Source: Gammaproteobacteria bacterium
GTDB lineage: Bacteria; Pseudomonadota; Gammaproteobacteria; Pseudomonadales; Pseudohongiellaceae
Assembly (NCBI GenBank): GCA_018401885.1
Contig: JAGYKB010000001.1
Coordinates: 248,001-312,000 of the forward strand
DNA: 64,000 nucleotides
Reading direction: 5' to 3'
The notes under the pieces are model-generated. The model ran no database searches. It was not told where the DNA came from and saw only the letters and a program-made list of their open reading frames with translations. Shown here one piece after another: positions 21,097-32,455 of the stretch. The stretch's first letter is position 1. The number at the start of each line of letters is the position of its first letter. The position numbers and the translations under genes were made by a program.

Positions 21097-21393
21097 TTAA
21101 TTGTCCAATGCCATCCCTTTGTTTACTCGATCACGCAGCTCTTTCCCTGGTTTAAAATGCGGCACATGCTTCCCGCTCAACGCAACAGGCTCACCCGTTT
21201 TAGGGTTTCGCCCGATACGCGGGACGCGATAGTGCAGAGAAAAACTGCCGAATCCGCGGATTTCTATCCTACCACCGTCGGCGAGCACCTGAGACATCGT
21301 CTCTAATACCCCCTTAACGGCCAACTCTACGTCCTTAGCAGAGAGCTGGGTTTGCTTCCCCGCGATACGTTCGATGAGTTCAGATTTGGTCAT
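21097..21393 (-). CDS. ihfB: Integration host factor subunit beta
   Basis: 98 residues starting [21 protein letters not shown], typical of the beta chain, with [22 protein letters not shown] in the DNA-binding arm. Forms IHF with IhfA (5.4 kb). It lies 160 nt downstream of rpsA, the conserved order, and is followed by a strong terminator. Confidence 0.97.
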   Translation of the reverse strand: MTKSELIERIAGKQTQLSAKDVELAVKGVLETMSQVLADGGRIEIRGFGSFSLHYRVPRIGRNPKTGEPVALSGKHVPHFKPGKELRDRVNKGMALDN

Positions 21394-21553
21394 AGCCCTA
21401 CCCGTATTTTAAGAAGTTACTAACCACCTATAACTTAACAAGAGCTAACTGTCTGAGTAAACGATACAGCTGACTACTTAAGCAACAGTTTTGCCTCAAC
21501 CCAAGTGCAAAGCGACGAAAACGCAACGCCAAGGCTGAGGCTTTACCGATAGG

Positions 21554-23230
21554 TTAGCTCTTTTCCATCTGCGCCTTGATAAGGTCACCAATAGTACCAG
21601 GCGAGACTTCCGCTGCTTCCTGATTCTTATGATCCTTGATTGCGGCTCGCTCGTCGTCGATTTCCATCGCTTTGACAGACAGGCTGAGATTGCGCGTTTT
21701 GCGATCGACGTTAACGATTTTAGCCTCGACCTCATCGCCTTCTTTTAGAACTGAACGAACGTCCTCGACTTTCTCACGCCCCAGCTCAGAGCCGCGAAGA
21801 TATCCTTCAATACCGTCCGCGATAGCGATTGTTGCACCCTTGGCATCGACCTCAGTAACAGTGCCTTTCACAATGCTTCCACGCTCATATTCTGAGGTAA
21901 AGCTTGCAAAAGGATCTTCGCTAAGTTGCTTAACGCCGAGTGAAATTCGCTCGCGCTCAGAATCGATAGAGAGGATAACTGTCTCTATTTCATCGCCTTT
22001 CTTGTATTCGCGCACAGCTTCCTCGCCGGTCTCATCCCAAGAGATGTCCGAAAGGTGAACGAGACCGTCGATGTTGCCGTCCAGGCCAATAAATATACCG
22101 AAGTCAGTGATCGACTTAATCACGCCAGATATTTTGTCGCCTTTCTGGAATTTCTCGGCGAAGCCATCCCAAGGATTCTGGAAGCATTGCTTGATGCCGA
22201 GAGAGATGCGGCGACGCTCCTCGTCGATATCAAGAATCATTACATCAACTTCTTGACCTAGCTGAACGACCTTTGAAGGATGAATATTCTTGTTAGTCCA
22301 ATCCATTTCCGAGACGTGAACTAGGCCTTCGACGCCCTCTTCTAACTCGGCGAAACAGCCATAGTCAGTGAGGTTTGTAACGACTGCTTTAACCCTCGCA
22401 TCTTTTGGATAGCGTCCTTTGATCGCCAACCACGGATCTTCACCCAACTGCTTGAGGCCCAATGAAACGCGATTACGCTCACGATCATACTTGAGCACCT
22501 TAACGTTGATCTCATCGCCAACATTGACGATTTCGCTTGGGTGTTTGATACGCTTCCATGACATGTCAGTGATATGCAGAAGACCGTCTACTCCCCCTAG
22601 ATCGACAAAGGCGCCGTAGTCAGTGAGGTTTTTGACGATTCCTTTAACAGCCATACCTTCTTGTAGCTTCGCGAGCAGTGCATCACGCTCTTCTGTGCTA
22701 ACAGACTCAAGCACTGCGCGGCGAGAAACAACCACGTTGTTGCGCTTTTGATCGAGCTTGATGAGTCGGAATTCCAGCTGTTGACCTTCGAGGTGAAGGG
22801 TATCGCGGACTGGTCGAACGTCGACCAAAGATCCAGGAAGGAACGCACGGATATTGTTGAGATCGACAGTAAAACCGCCCTTGACCTTACCGTTGATGAT
22901 ACCCGTAACGATGTCGTTCTTTTCGTACGCAGCTTCGAGCTCCATCCATGATTCTGCGCGCTTCGCTTTCTCACGTGACAGTTTAGTTGCTCCGAATCCG
23001 TCTTCAACAGTTTCTAGCGCTACTTTTACTATCTGACCTATCTCGAGAGCGAAATTACCCTGCTCATCGAGGAATTCAGACTTCGCGATGACACCCTCTG
23101 ATTTTAGACCAGCGTGTACTGTTACCCAATCCGAATCGATATCGATAACGGTTCCGGCGACTATCGCGCCCGGATTCATATCGATTTCGCTTAGGCTCGC
23201 TTCAAATAATTCTGCAAAATTTTCACTCAT
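21554..23230 (-). CDS. rpsA: 30S ribosomal protein S1
   Basis: 558 residues with six S1 (OB-fold) repeats at intervals of about 85 residues; repeats 3-6 are the most regular (for example [20 protein letters not shown] and [21 protein letters not shown]). It unfolds structured mRNA and helps 30S bind leaders. Start [15 protein letters not shown] is canonical. Upstream, the 245-bp gap to cmk carries a hairpin at 23411-23433 and probably the rpsA promoters. Confidence 0.98.
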   Translation of the reverse strand: MSENFAELFEASLSEIDMNPGAIVAGTVIDIDSDWVTVHAGLKSEGVIAKSEFLDEQGNFALEIGQIVKVALETVEDGFGATKLSREKAKRAESWMELEAAYEKNDIVTGIINGKVKGGFTVDLNNIRAFLPGSLVDVRPVRDTLHLEGQQLEFRLIKLDQKRNNVVVSRRAVLESVSTEERDALLAKLQEGMAVKGIVKNLTDYGAFVDLGGVDGLLHITDMSWKRIKHPSEIVNVGDEINVKVLKYDRERNRVSLGLKQLGEDPWLAIKGRYPKDARVKAVVTNLTDYGCFAELEEGVEGLVHVSEMDWTNKNIHPSKVVQLGQEVDVMILDIDEERRRISLGIKQCFQNPWDGFAEKFQKGDKISGVIKSITDFGIFIGLDGNIDGLVHLSDISWDETGEEAVREYKKGDEIETVILSIDSERERISLGVKQLSEDPFASFTSEYERGSIVKGTVTEVDAKGATIAIADGIEGYLRGSELGREKVEDVRSVLKEGDEVEAKIVNVDRKTRNLSLSVKAMEIDDERAAIKDHKNQEAAEVSPGTIGDLIKAQMEKS

Positions 23231-23410
23231 GCTTTTCCATCTCAGTTGTGCCTGCCGCTCAATGGCTTTGCCTTATCTAGCGACCTGCTTATCCGTGCCC
23301 CAGCGGCTACGGTGTTGTTACTAAATTCAATAAGCCGACACCAATGCTGGTGATGTGCCGACTATCGACTTAATGGACCGACTCAATGTGTTGACGTTAA
23401 CTGCACACGA

Positions 23411-23433
23411 GTTAAAAGCTTTCGGCTTTTAAC
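23411..23433. terminator. Perfect hairpin between cmk and rpsA
   Basis: GTTAAAAGC, loop TTTCG, GCTTTTAAC: a perfect 9-bp stem 43 nt after the cmk stop. The AT-rich base gives a short U-run inside the stem, so it can act as a weak terminator or attenuator between cmk and rpsA. Confidence 0.55.
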
Positions 23434-23475
23434 ACAGGCGCCACGACCGCACCTAAATCCATTTTCTCGCCCCCG

Positions 23476-24165
23476 CTAACCAAGTTTTTTATTAACTAAA
23501 TCAATAACTTGGAACATAACTTGCTCGATACTCATCGCAGTAGAGTCTATGGTGATGGCATCGTTTGCGGGCTTCAAAGGCGACGCGCTGCGCTGCGTAT
23601 CACGGGCGTCTCGCGCTTGGAGCTCGCTCAAAAGGGCGGGCAGAATAGCATCAATACCCTTACCTATCAACTGCTTATATCGCCTTTCGGCACGCGCCTC
23701 GACGCTAGCCGTGAGGAATATCTTAACTGCAGCGTTAGGAAAAACCGTAGTACCCATGTCACGCCCATCTGCGACTAAACCATTAGCACTTAGAAAATCA
23801 CGTTGACGCTGCAACAAAGCAGTGCGCACTGCGGAGATTGCAGCAACCTGTGAAGCCATTGCGCTCGCTTCATCGGTCCGAATAGCGAGACTGACGTCTT
23901 CGATACCAAACCAGACAGAGCCCTCGATCCAAGGCGAATCAATACTGGGTCGGCCAAACCCGATGTCTAAGTTATTTGCGAGTTCGGCGATAGCATCGCT
24001 ATCGGCATCGGGGGAAAGATTTGCTCGTTGCGCGGCAAGACCTAGCACACGATAGAGCGCTCCGCTGTCGAGCAGAGTAAAGCCGAGCCGCTTAGCTAGA
24101 CGGGAGGCAATGGTCCCTTTACCTGAACCCGAAGGTCCATCTATCGTAATAACGTGATTAGGCAT
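23476..24165 (-). CDS. cmk: Cytidylate kinase
   Basis: 229 residues from ATG 24165 (MPNHVITIDGPSGSGKGT), which overlaps the aroA stop by 8 nt and starts just before the P-loop as usual. It phosphorylates CMP and dCMP, and the CMP-binding insert includes VADGRDMGTTVFP. Position between aroA and rpsA is conserved in gammaproteobacteria. Confidence 0.96.
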   Translation of the reverse strand: MPNHVITIDGPSGSGKGTIASRLAKRLGFTLLDSGALYRVLGLAAQRANLSPDADSDAIAELANNLDIGFGRPSIDSPWIEGSVWFGIEDVSLAIRTDEASAMASQVAAISAVRTALLQRQRDFLSANGLVADGRDMGTTVFPNAAVKIFLTASVEARAERRYKQLIGKGIDAILPALLSELQARDARDTQRSASPLKPANDAITIDSTAMSIEQVMFQVIDLVNKKLG

Positions 24166-26416
24166 GCTCGACGCGAATTTCCAGACCAAGCTTTGAGCTC
24201 AACTCGACAAAATTGGGAAACGAGGTGGCGACATTTGCGCAGTTCAAAATTCTAAGCTCACCCGCAGCCTTAAGACTCGCTATCGCAAACGCCATCGCAA
24301 TTCGATGATCACCCTGGGAATCGATTTCGGCAGCGGCGAAGCGAGCCTCCGGGTCACCAGAGATACGTATCCCGTCGGTGAACATTTCGCAGTCCACGCC
24401 AATGCGCTCCAAGCCAGCAGCCATAGCAGCGAGCCGGTCACTCTCTTTAACGCGCAACTCCTCGGCACCACGTAAAACTGTCTCTCCCTGCGCCACTGCC
24501 GACGCGATAAAGAGGGCAGGAAACTCATCGATTGCGAGCGGTATCTGCGACTCGGGTATCGTAACGCCATGCAGTGGCGCGTATTTAATCCAAAGCTCTG
24601 CAACGGGTTCACCACCTACAGAACGTGGATTCAATATACTAATATCAGCTCCCATCAACTTAAGGATATTAATCACACCTGTTCGCGTTGGGTTGATGCC
24701 GACATGCTCCAGCACAACGTCTGATCCTGGGCAGATCGCCGCTGCGACAAGAAAAAAAGTCGCCGAGGAGATGTCACTAGGCACATCGATGGTCGTCGCC
24801 TTTAAAGCGTGTCCGCCCTCGAGGCTCACAGTGGAGCCGTCGGCAGAGCGCGTGAGCGGATAACCAAAACCCTCCAACATTCTTTCCGTATGATCGCGGC
24901 ATATACCTGGTTCCGAAATTTCGGTTACGCCGTCGGCATACAGCCCCGCTAGCAGGAGACAAGATTTTACCTGCGCACTCGCCATCGGCATGGCATAGTG
25001 GATTCCGTGTAATTTTGCTGGCGCGATTTGCAGCGGCGGTCGGCCACCCGCCTGCGCATCAATTGATGCTCCCATCAGGCGCAAGGGCTCAACCACCCTC
25101 GCCATGGGCCTTTTCGTCAGCGACTCATCACCGCTAAGCTCACTGTCAAATTGCTGCGCGGCGAGCAACCCGGAAAGCAAACGCATTGCGGTGCCTGAGT
25201 TGCCCATATAAAGCGGCTTTCGCGGTGCACAAAGGCCATCGCGACCAACACCGATAATGCTGAGCTTGCCGTTTTCGGGGCCAACGATAGTTACGCCTAG
25301 CTCACGAAAGGCTGCAACCGTGTTTAGCGCATCCTCGCCTTCTAAAAATCCGCTAACCTCTGTGCGTCCCTCTGCGATTGCTCCAAAGATAATGGCACGA
25401 TGGGAAATTGACTTATCGCCCGGAACACGGACACGGCCTTTTACTTGAGGAAGATTCGCGCCGCTCTGGCCGGCAATAAAGACGACAGACTTTCCGTTCA
25501 TATGTGTGTTCGCAGTAGGATTAAAATGTGTATTGATAAACGCCTCTCTCGTCCTTTTTGCGTCCGAGAAGAGCGCATGTAGATCTGTGCCCAAACGAGT
25601 ATCAGGGGATGTTTCAAGCGCAGTTTTTAACGCTTGCAAAGCCGTAATCATCGCGCCTAGTACTTCTGCACTTGCCACTCGATTTGCAACAAAAATATCA
25701 GACCACATACGGGCATCGCTTGACGCGAGTCGACTAAAATCGGCGAACCCCCCTGCTGCATAGCGAAAGATATCGCCACTTTTTTCTTGTTTGGCAAGTA
25801 CATCGACAATCGAATACGCCAAGAGATGTGGTAGGTGACTTGTCGCAGCCAAGACCTCGTCGTGACGCTGAACACTCATCGCAAGCATGTTCGCGCCAAG
25901 AATAGTCCACATCGCCGTAACAAGTTGCAGTGCCTCGGGCGAGTTATTATCAAGGGGGGTCAGAATGATGTTTCGCCCTTCGAAAAGATCGCCTTTTGAC
26001 GCCAGATAACCACTTTTTTCGGACCCCGCAATTGGATGGCCGGGAACGAACCTCGCAGAAAATTCAACCGGTAATTTTTTGGCCGACTCAACAACATTAC
26101 CTTTAACACTAGCGACGTCGGTTATAATTGCACGCTCGTTACAGCTAGATTCTAGGCTCGGCAAAATAGTTGCTGTAGCCTGCGGAGGTAATGCGACAAC
26201 AACGAGATCTGCTTCAGCACAGGCTTTGGGAAGATCGTCAATTCCGAACACTTGGTCAACATCTTTCGATTCGAGTGCAGCCGCTATTTGTCCGCTATCG
26301 CAATCACACGCGATGATTGTTTGCTTCGGATTCTTCCGTTTTAGCCCTCGCGCAATTGATCCGCCAATGAGCCCTAATCCGACAATGAGTACTCTTGCAT
26401 CCTCAAACTTAGTCAT
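24158..26416 (-). CDS. tyrA-aroA: Fused prephenate dehydrogenase / EPSP synthase
   Basis: 752 residues, two enzymes in one chain. Residues 1-300 are a TyrA-type dehydrogenase with NAD fold VLIVGLGLIGGSIARGL and the HPIAGSEKSG active-site segment (tyrosine branch). From about residue 315 a complete AroA follows, with GDKSISHRAIIFGAIA, GNSGTAMRLLSG and KESDRLAAMAAGL, which makes 5-enolpyruvylshikimate-3-phosphate. The same fusion is known in Pseudomonas. The gene starts 2 nt after pheA stops, so both aromatic branches are coexpressed. Confidence 0.97.
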   Translation of the reverse strand: MTKFEDARVLIVGLGLIGGSIARGLKRKNPKQTIIACDCDSGQIAAALESKDVDQVFGIDDLPKACAEADLVVVALPPQATATILPSLESSCNERAIITDVASVKGNVVESAKKLPVEFSARFVPGHPIAGSEKSGYLASKGDLFEGRNIILTPLDNNSPEALQLVTAMWTILGANMLAMSVQRHDEVLAATSHLPHLLAYSIVDVLAKQEKSGDIFRYAAGGFADFSRLASSDARMWSDIFVANRVASAEVLGAMITALQALKTALETSPDTRLGTDLHALFSDAKRTREAFINTHFNPTANTHMNGKSVVFIAGQSGANLPQVKGRVRVPGDKSISHRAIIFGAIAEGRTEVSGFLEGEDALNTVAAFRELGVTIVGPENGKLSIIGVGRDGLCAPRKPLYMGNSGTAMRLLSGLLAAQQFDSELSGDESLTKRPMARVVEPLRLMGASIDAQAGGRPPLQIAPAKLHGIHYAMPMASAQVKSCLLLAGLYADGVTEISEPGICRDHTERMLEGFGYPLTRSADGSTVSLEGGHALKATTIDVPSDISSATFFLVAAAICPGSDVVLEHVGINPTRTGVINILKLMGADISILNPRSVGGEPVAELWIKYAPLHGVTIPESQIPLAIDEFPALFIASAVAQGETVLRGAEELRVKESDRLAAMAAGLERIGVDCEMFTDGIRISGDPEARFAAAEIDSQGDHRIAMAFAIASLKAAGELRILNCANVATSFPNFVELSSKLGLEIRVEHA

Positions 26417-26418
26417 CG

Positions 26419-27390
26419 CTATCGACCACCGCGGTCGGCGTTGAGCGTATTTCTCGGAGCCGAATCGAGCTCACCGGCCACATCCAACGCTCTCGCAGAG
26501 GGATAGCTTCCCAGAACGCGTAGCGAAGTTGTTCGGGGCTCGAGTAAGGCAAAGAGTTTATTTTCAAGAGAATCCGCATCATGAGATGTCTCGTTGATAA
26601 CAAAATCTATAAAGAATACATACTCCCACGCACGCTGCTTGGAGGGTCTCGCTTCAATTTTCGATAGATCTATTTGAAGATCATTGAACGGCTCCAATAT
26701 TCTGAAAAGCGCGCCAGGTTTATTGTCGGTAGCTACTAATAAACTCGTTTTTCTCCCACTCGCATTTCCTGCTCTGCCAAGATTCGTTGACAGTGGATTA
26801 GCGAGCGCCTCACTTCCTTCAGAAATTATTAGAAATCGAGTTCTGTTGTGACTGTGATCTTGAATCGATGCGCTTAGTATCTCTAATCCGTAAGTTCGTG
26901 CCGCAAACTCGCCCGCAATAGCTGCAACCCCCTGCTCGCTCTGCGCGAACTCTGCAGCTTGAGCGTTGCTTGCACATTCGCGTAGCGTCACATGGGGAAA
27001 ATTGCAGCTTAACCATCCCCGGCACTGCGCGAGAGATTGCTTATGCGAAGCTATGGTAAGGATTTTTTCATTCGTGAGATCGTGAGGTCCAAGCAAGTTG
27101 TGGACGATGGGAATAATAATTTCGCCCACAATAACCACTGAGGTGGTCAACAAACAGTCCTGAGTATTGTTGACAGCGCCTTCTGTCGAATTTTCGACTG
27201 GCACGACCCCAAAAAGCGCATCGCCGCGCTCAACGCTTGCAAACACATCTTCGATATTCGCTGTAGGCTGCATCAGCCATGGCTCGGAACTTTCTCGCGA
27301 CCGACCCTCGAAAAAAGCCATAGCTGCCGCGTGGGAAAAGGTGCCCTGAGGCCCCAAATAAGCAACTGACGTCGCCGCGCTATTCGGCAT
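26419..27390 (-). CDS. pheA: Prephenate dehydratase without chorismate mutase domain
   Basis: 323 residues from ATG 27390, overlapping the gyrA stop; a TTG at 27423 is possible but adds only 11 unconserved residues. It begins directly with the dehydratase domain ([20 protein letters not shown]), has the catalytic [10 protein letters not shown] motif near 180, and ends with a phenylalanine-binding ACT domain ([20 protein letters not shown]). The roughly 90-residue AroQ chorismate mutase domain normal in gammaproteobacterial PheA is absent, so chorismate mutase must come from another gene. Confidence 0.95.
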   Translation of the reverse strand: MPNSAATSVAYLGPQGTFSHAAAMAFFEGRSRESSEPWLMQPTANIEDVFASVERGDALFGVVPVENSTEGAVNNTQDCLLTTSVVIVGEIIIPIVHNLLGPHDLTNEKILTIASHKQSLAQCRGWLSCNFPHVTLRECASNAQAAEFAQSEQGVAAIAGEFAARTYGLEILSASIQDHSHNRTRFLIISEGSEALANPLSTNLGRAGNASGRKTSLLVATDNKPGALFRILEPFNDLQIDLSKIEARPSKQRAWEYVFFIDFVINETSHDADSLENKLFALLEPRTTSLRVLGSYPSARALDVAGELDSAPRNTLNADRGGR

Positions 27391-29962
27391 TGCTCTCGTC
27401 GCTCTCGTCGGCAACCCCTTCAACGAAGTCTCCCGCGGGCTCGTCTACACGCTCTAGCCCCACTAATTTCTCACCTTCCTTCAATCGGATCAGGCGGACA
27501 CCTTGCGTATTCCGTCCTTGTATAGAGACCTCATCTACACGCGTGCGCACCATCGTGCCTTTACTCGAGATCAACATAATTTCGTCGCTGTCTGTCACCT
27601 GAACAGACCCCACTACTGCGCCATTGCGATCGCTTGCTTGGATACCTATAACGCCCTGTCCACCCCGGCCACGCAGAGGGAAATCGCTAGACTTTGTCCG
27701 CTTTCCATAGCCATTTTCACTAACAGTGAGCACCTGCTTTTCGTCGTCTGCTACCATCAATGACACCATGCGCTGTTCCGCAGCCAATCTAATGCCGCGC
27801 ACACCCCGAGCCGTTCGTCCCATCGCCCTGACATCTTGTTCTGAGAATCTAATTGTTTTCCCAGATGTACTCATGAGAATAAGATCTCGCGTTCCGTCCG
27901 TTACTGCTGTACCGACTAACTCGTCATTTTCATCTAATTCGATAGCTCGCAGGCCAACACTTCGCTGCCTCGCAAAACTGGGTAATGGCGTCTTCTTCAC
28001 TGTCCCGTTAGCTGTTGCCATAAACACAAAAGAGCCTTCGGTGTATTCCTTGATTGGTAGCATGCTCGTTACCCTCTCGTCTTCATCGAGAGGCAGAATG
28101 TTGACCAGTGGTTTTCCTCGCGAGGTGCGGCTAGCGATAGGAATCATATAAACTTTTAGCCAGTAAACCTTTCCGCTGCTCGTAAAGCAGAGCAAGGTGT
28201 CGTGCGTGCTCGCAACTAGCAAATGTTCAACGATGTCTTCGTCTTTGACGGCCGCCGCGGCCTTGCCCATTCCGCCGCGTCGCTGTGCCGCATAATCACT
28301 AAGCGGCTGAGTTTTCGCATAACCTGTTCTCGAAATCGTTACCACACGGTCTTCTTCGGAAATCAAATCCTCAACGGTGAGATCCTGCTGCGTGCCAACA
28401 ATCTCTGTGCGACGTTCATCGCCATATTCATCGCGTACCTTTTCTAATTCCTCTCGCACGACGCTTAACAGCCGGGCCTGATTTCCTAGAATATCCAAAT
28501 AATCGGCGATCTGTTCGAGTAGCGCCTTATAATCATTGATCAGCTTCTCATGCTCGAGACCCGTCAGTCTGTGCAACCTTAACTCGAGAATCGCCTGCGC
28601 CTGCTCCTCTGACAATTTGTATTCTGCGCCGTTTAAGCCGTATCTAGGATCCAATCCCTCTGGCCGACACGCGTCTGCGCCTACTTCGCCTAGCATTGCT
28701 AGCACGCTGTCTGATTTCCACGAGCGATCAAGGAGCTTAATCTTAGCCTCTGCCGACGAAGGCGAAGTTTTAATTAGTTCGATGACCGCATCAATATTTG
28801 CAAGAGCCACCGCTAGCCCTTCAAGAATGTGTCCACGGTCGCGCGCCTTTCGCAAAAGAAAGGTTGTACGTCTAGAGACGACTTCACGTCTGTGTCGGAT
28901 AAAAGCATCGAGAATTTCGCGCAGTGTTAATAAACGCGGCTGACCGTCGACTAACGCGACCATATTTATACCAAACACATTTTGCATTTGTGTTTGGGAG
29001 TAGAGGTTATTGAGGACGACGTCTCCCATTTCACCGCGGCGCAGCTCTATAACAATACGCATGCCGTCTTTGTCAGACTCGTCACGCAGTTCAGTTATTC
29101 CCTCGAGCTTCTTCTCCTTAACCAATTCAGCGATCTTCTCAATCAATCTCGCTTTGTTCACCTGATAGGGAATTTCTGACACAACGATCATCTGTTTTTG
29201 CGACTTCTCGTCGGTTAGAACCTCTGCCCGAGCACGCATGTAAATGCGACCACGCCCCGTCTGATAGGCCTGCAAAATCCCGGCTTTTCCGTTAATGATG
29301 CCAGCAGTCGGGAAATCCGGCCCGCTGATATGCTCCATCAGTCCTTCAATGCCAATATCTGGGTTGTCGAGCAAGGCGATAGCCCCCCCGACAACCTCTG
29401 TTAGATTATGTGGCGGAATATTCGTCGCCATACCAACGGCGATGCCACTTGATCCGTTGACTAGCAGATTAGGTATTTGAGCTGGAAGTACGTCCGGAAT
29501 TTGTTCTGTTCCGTCATAGTTGGGCGAAAAATCAACCGTTTCTTTATCAAGATCAGCCAGCAGATCATGGGCGATTTTAGCCATTCTAATTTCGGTGTAA
29601 CGCATTGCCGCCGCGGAGTCTCCGTCGACAGAGCCGAAGTTACCCTGGCCATCTACGAGCGGATAGCGCAATGAAAAATCTTGTGCCATTCGCACAATAG
29701 TGTCGTAAACAGCGGTATCCCCATGCGGATGGTACTTACCAATGACATCCCCCACGATGCGCGCTGATTTTTTATAGGGTTTGTTATAGTCGTTAGAAAG
29801 CACATTCATCGCGAACAAGACGCGACGATGAACAGGCTTGAGACCATCGCGAACATCAGGCAACGCTCTTCCTACAATGACACTCATTGCGTAAGCCAGA
29901 TACGATTCACGCATCTCGCTCTCCAACGCTACCGGTAGTACCTGTTTGGCAAATTCGCTCAT
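27380..29962 (-). CDS. gyrA: DNA gyrase subunit A
   Basis: 860 residues. Catalytic tyrosine is in [11 protein letters not shown]. The quinolone-determining region reads [15 protein letters not shown], that is Thr at the E. coli Ser83 position (as in wild-type Pseudomonas) with Asp87 kept. The C-terminal beta-pinwheel has a GyrA box of QRRGGMG, where E. coli has QRRGGKG; this identifies gyrase rather than topoisomerase IV. The tail is acidic. AGTTGAGACT precedes the ATG. pheA overlaps its end. Confidence 0.98.
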   Translation of the reverse strand: MSEFAKQVLPVALESEMRESYLAYAMSVIVGRALPDVRDGLKPVHRRVLFAMNVLSNDYNKPYKKSARIVGDVIGKYHPHGDTAVYDTIVRMAQDFSLRYPLVDGQGNFGSVDGDSAAAMRYTEIRMAKIAHDLLADLDKETVDFSPNYDGTEQIPDVLPAQIPNLLVNGSSGIAVGMATNIPPHNLTEVVGGAIALLDNPDIGIEGLMEHISGPDFPTAGIINGKAGILQAYQTGRGRIYMRARAEVLTDEKSQKQMIVVSEIPYQVNKARLIEKIAELVKEKKLEGITELRDESDKDGMRIVIELRRGEMGDVVLNNLYSQTQMQNVFGINMVALVDGQPRLLTLREILDAFIRHRREVVSRRTTFLLRKARDRGHILEGLAVALANIDAVIELIKTSPSSAEAKIKLLDRSWKSDSVLAMLGEVGADACRPEGLDPRYGLNGAEYKLSEEQAQAILELRLHRLTGLEHEKLINDYKALLEQIADYLDILGNQARLLSVVREELEKVRDEYGDERRTEIVGTQQDLTVEDLISEEDRVVTISRTGYAKTQPLSDYAAQRRGGMGKAAAAVKDEDIVEHLLVASTHDTLLCFTSSGKVYWLKVYMIPIASRTSRGKPLVNILPLDEDERVTSMLPIKEYTEGSFVFMATANGTVKKTPLPSFARQRSVGLRAIELDENDELVGTAVTDGTRDLILMSTSGKTIRFSEQDVRAMGRTARGVRGIRLAAEQRMVSLMVADDEKQVLTVSENGYGKRTKSSDFPLRGRGGQGVIGIQASDRNGAVVGSVQVTDSDEIMLISSKGTMVRTRVDEVSIQGRNTQGVRLIRLKEGEKLVGLERVDEPAGDFVEGVADESDESNAE

Positions 29963-30351
29963 AGTCTCAACTTTCCTAACACTCTGGTTTTCTGCAAAAA
30001 CACCCGTTAATTTCTCTCTCTATAGCGGCCGTGATGCTGTTTTTTGCAGCCCTTTTTAATGTCGTTTCACAGAAATTTTGCCATCTAATTGAGGCCACTC
30101 TGCAGCCTTTCTTTGACTACGAACTGCCCCACGGGCAAGCTTTTCCTCTGCGTGCAAAAAGGTGCACTAACACAATCCCTTAACTGCAACTTATAAGCCG
30201 GAATCATAGCATAGACAGCTCGTTTTCGCAGGTATAAATCGCTGCGCCAAGGAGGGGAATTAGGCGCAGTAGCGTCTTCAGCGACATAAGTAGTGATGGA
30301 GGTTATACTAAGCTTACTTATGAATATTGAGCTCAAGCCACGAGATTAGAA
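29963..30351. other. Divergent promoter region between gyrA and mtaD
   Basis: 389 bp between the oppositely oriented gyrA and mtaD. In Pseudomonas mtnA occupies this place; no trace of MtnA is visible in any frame here. An antisense frame of 83 codons at 30085-30336 shows no family features. Presumably both promoters lie here. Confidence 0.5.
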
Positions 30352-31704
30352 ATGACCGACAAACCTAAGATAACGCCCGATCTCGTTGTTTTTGCTCGCT
30401 GGATAGTCCCTGTTATTCCCAACGAAACCATTTTCGAGAACTCTGCGCTGTTCGTTACTAAAGGGCGCATAAGCCACCTAGTGCCGGCGAGTGAAGCGGA
30501 AACAATGCTCTCAGATAATGCCCTTCATGCCGCCACGCGTCTCGAGAATCATGCACTAATACCTGGACTCATAAATGCGCATGGCCACGCCGCAATGACA
30601 TTGCTCCGTGGCGTTGGCGATGATATGCCATTGCAAGCTTGGCTTGAGCAGAGGATATGGCCATTAGAGGGTGAGCTCGCAGACGCAGAATTCGTTAACG
30701 CCGGCGTTCGTCTTGCCGCCGCCGAAATGATTCGCTCGGGAACAACGTGCTTTGCCGATAATTACTTCTACCCTGATGAATCCGCAAAAGTAACTTTAGA
30801 AACCAAATTGCGCGTGCAGTTGGCATGTCCGGTCCTCGATTTTCCGACACGATGGGCAAAGAATGCAGACGAATACATTAACAAAACCACTGCTTTACAT
30901 GATCGATATCGCGATAGCGAGCGAGTGCATGTCGCGTTTGGGCCTCACTCCCCATACTCAGTCTCAGACGAACCTCTACGTAAGATCGCCAAGCTGGCTG
31001 CAGAATTGGATTTACCGATTCATATGCACGTACATGAAACTCAGGCCGAGGTGGATGATGCGCAGCGTAGGGATGGTATTCGCCCTCTAGCACGCTTGCA
31101 CGCGCTCGGGCTGCTAACGCCGCGGCTTATTTGCACACACATGACAGCTCTCACACAGAACGAAATTGAACTTATGGCAGAGAGTGGCAGCCATGTCGCT
31201 CACTGTCCTGAGTCTAATCTTAAACTCGCTAGCGGTTTTTGTGAGGTTGAGAAGCTCACTCGACATGGCATCAATGTTGCGCTCGGGACTGATGGGTGTG
31301 CAAGCAACAATGATTTAGACATGTTTTCAGAGATGCGCACAGCCGCGCAGCTCGGCAAAGCTGTCGCCAAGGACGCCACCGCCGTTCCGGCGAGCGCAGC
31401 TCTCGCGATGGCTACCATCAACGGCGCAAAAGCGATGGGCCTCGACGGCGAAATCGGCAGCCTTGAGATTGGGAAACTTGCCGATCTTTGCGCTGTTGAC
31501 ATGAGCGGCATCAATAGCATGCCGTTGTATGATGTCGTGTCGCAACTAATCTATTCGACGCAGGCGAGTCAGGTGAGCCATGTATGGAGTAGCGGCGAAC
31601 CGCTGCTTTACAATGGTAAACTCCAAACAATCGACGAACAAAAGCTAAAACAAACAACCCAAGAGTGGCAGCTGCGCGTAAAACAAACTGCAGACATGGC
31701 TTAA
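30352..31704 (+). CDS. mtaD: 5-methylthioadenosine/S-adenosylhomocysteine deaminase
   Basis: 450-residue amidohydrolase. Metal ligands are visible in GLINAHGHAAMTLLRG (HxH), HMHVHET, and LGTDGCASNNDLDM; ALIPGLINAHGH is typical of the TRZ/ATZ group. It deaminates the adenine ring of methylthioadenosine or S-adenosylhomocysteine, as shown for the Pseudomonas enzyme found in the same position upstream of ubiG. It recycles the by-product of SAM-using methylases such as its neighbour UbiG. mtnA, usually adjacent, is missing. Confidence 0.93.
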   Translation: MTDKPKITPDLVVFARWIVPVIPNETIFENSALFVTKGRISHLVPASEAETMLSDNALHAATRLENHALIPGLINAHGHAAMTLLRGVGDDMPLQAWLEQRIWPLEGELADAEFVNAGVRLAAAEMIRSGTTCFADNYFYPDESAKVTLETKLRVQLACPVLDFPTRWAKNADEYINKTTALHDRYRDSERVHVAFGPHSPYSVSDEPLRKIAKLAAELDLPIHMHVHETQAEVDDAQRRDGIRPLARLHALGLLTPRLICTHMTALTQNEIELMAESGSHVAHCPESNLKLASGFCEVEKLTRHGINVALGTDGCASNNDLDMFSEMRTAAQLGKAVAKDATAVPASAALAMATINGAKAMGLDGEIGSLEIGKLADLCAVDMSGINSMPLYDVVSQLIYSTQASQVSHVWSSGEPLLYNGKLQTIDEQKLKQTTQEWQLRVKQTADMA

Positions 31705-31738
31705 TACCCCAAAGCAATCAGCGCTTACAGGATAAGTA

Positions 31739-32455
31739 ATGAATAATGTCGACGAATTAGAGATTAAGAAATTTGAGGCGCTCGCCGCGCGCTGGTGGGA
31801 CCCTACAAGCGAGTTCAAACCGCTTCATGAAATAAATCCACTAAGAATGGGCTTCTTAACCTCGAAGACCACGCTTGCAGGAAAGAAGGTCCTAGACATT
31901 GGCTGCGGCGGCGGCATTCTAGCCGAGGCAATGGCGAGACAAGGTGCTGAAGTGGTCGCGATAGACATGGCAGAGGCTTCGCTCTCCGTCGCACGCCTGC
32001 ATCAATTAGAGAGCAAACTCGACATAGATTACCGCCGGATACCCGCTGAAGAATTGGCACAGGCCGAGCCTGAGCAGTATGACATCGTCACGTGCCTTGA
32101 GATGTTAGAGCATGTGCCAGACCCAAGCGCTATCGTCGCCGCCTGCCATACGCTGGTAAAGCCCGGCGGCCACGTACTGTTCTCGACAATAAATCGCAAT
32201 CCAAAGTCCTATTTGTTCGCGATTATCGGCGCTGAGTACATCTTGAATCTGCTCCCTAGAGGAACCCACGAATACGCAAAATTTATTCGTCCCTCTGAGT
32301 TAGCCAGCTGGGCGCGCGATACCGGATTAAGTCTGCGCGAGCAAAAAGGCATGACCTATAATCTCCTGTCAAAGCGCTACTCACTTGGCAGCGATCTCGA
32401 CGTAAACTATCTCGCCTACTACTCAAAACCCGAGATTGAGGCCAACGGCCAATGA
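31739..32455 (+). CDS. ubiG: Ubiquinone biosynthesis O-methyltransferase
   Basis: 238 residues. SAM-binding motif [20 protein letters not shown], motif [11 protein letters not shown] and the UbiG-typical start [15 protein letters not shown]. It performs the two O-methylations in ubiquinone synthesis. AGGATAAGTA precedes ATG. It overlaps mupP by 4 nt (ATGA). Confidence 0.97.
   Translation: MNNVDELEIKKFEALAARWWDPTSEFKPLHEINPLRMGFLTSKTTLAGKKVLDIGCGGGILAEAMARQGAEVVAIDMAEASLSVARLHQLESKLDIDYRRIPAEELAQAEPEQYDIVTCLEMLEHVPDPSAIVAACHTLVKPGGHVLFSTINRNPKSYLFAIIGAEYILNLLPRGTHEYAKFIRPSELASWARDTGLSLREQKGMTYNLLSKRYSLGSDLDVNYLAYYSKPEIEANGQ

Noticed and set aside
30085-30336. 83-codon frame (-) between gyrA and mtaD
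   Set aside because: Composition and lack of motifs suggest chance; it lies across the probable gyrA promoter and does not resemble MtnA.
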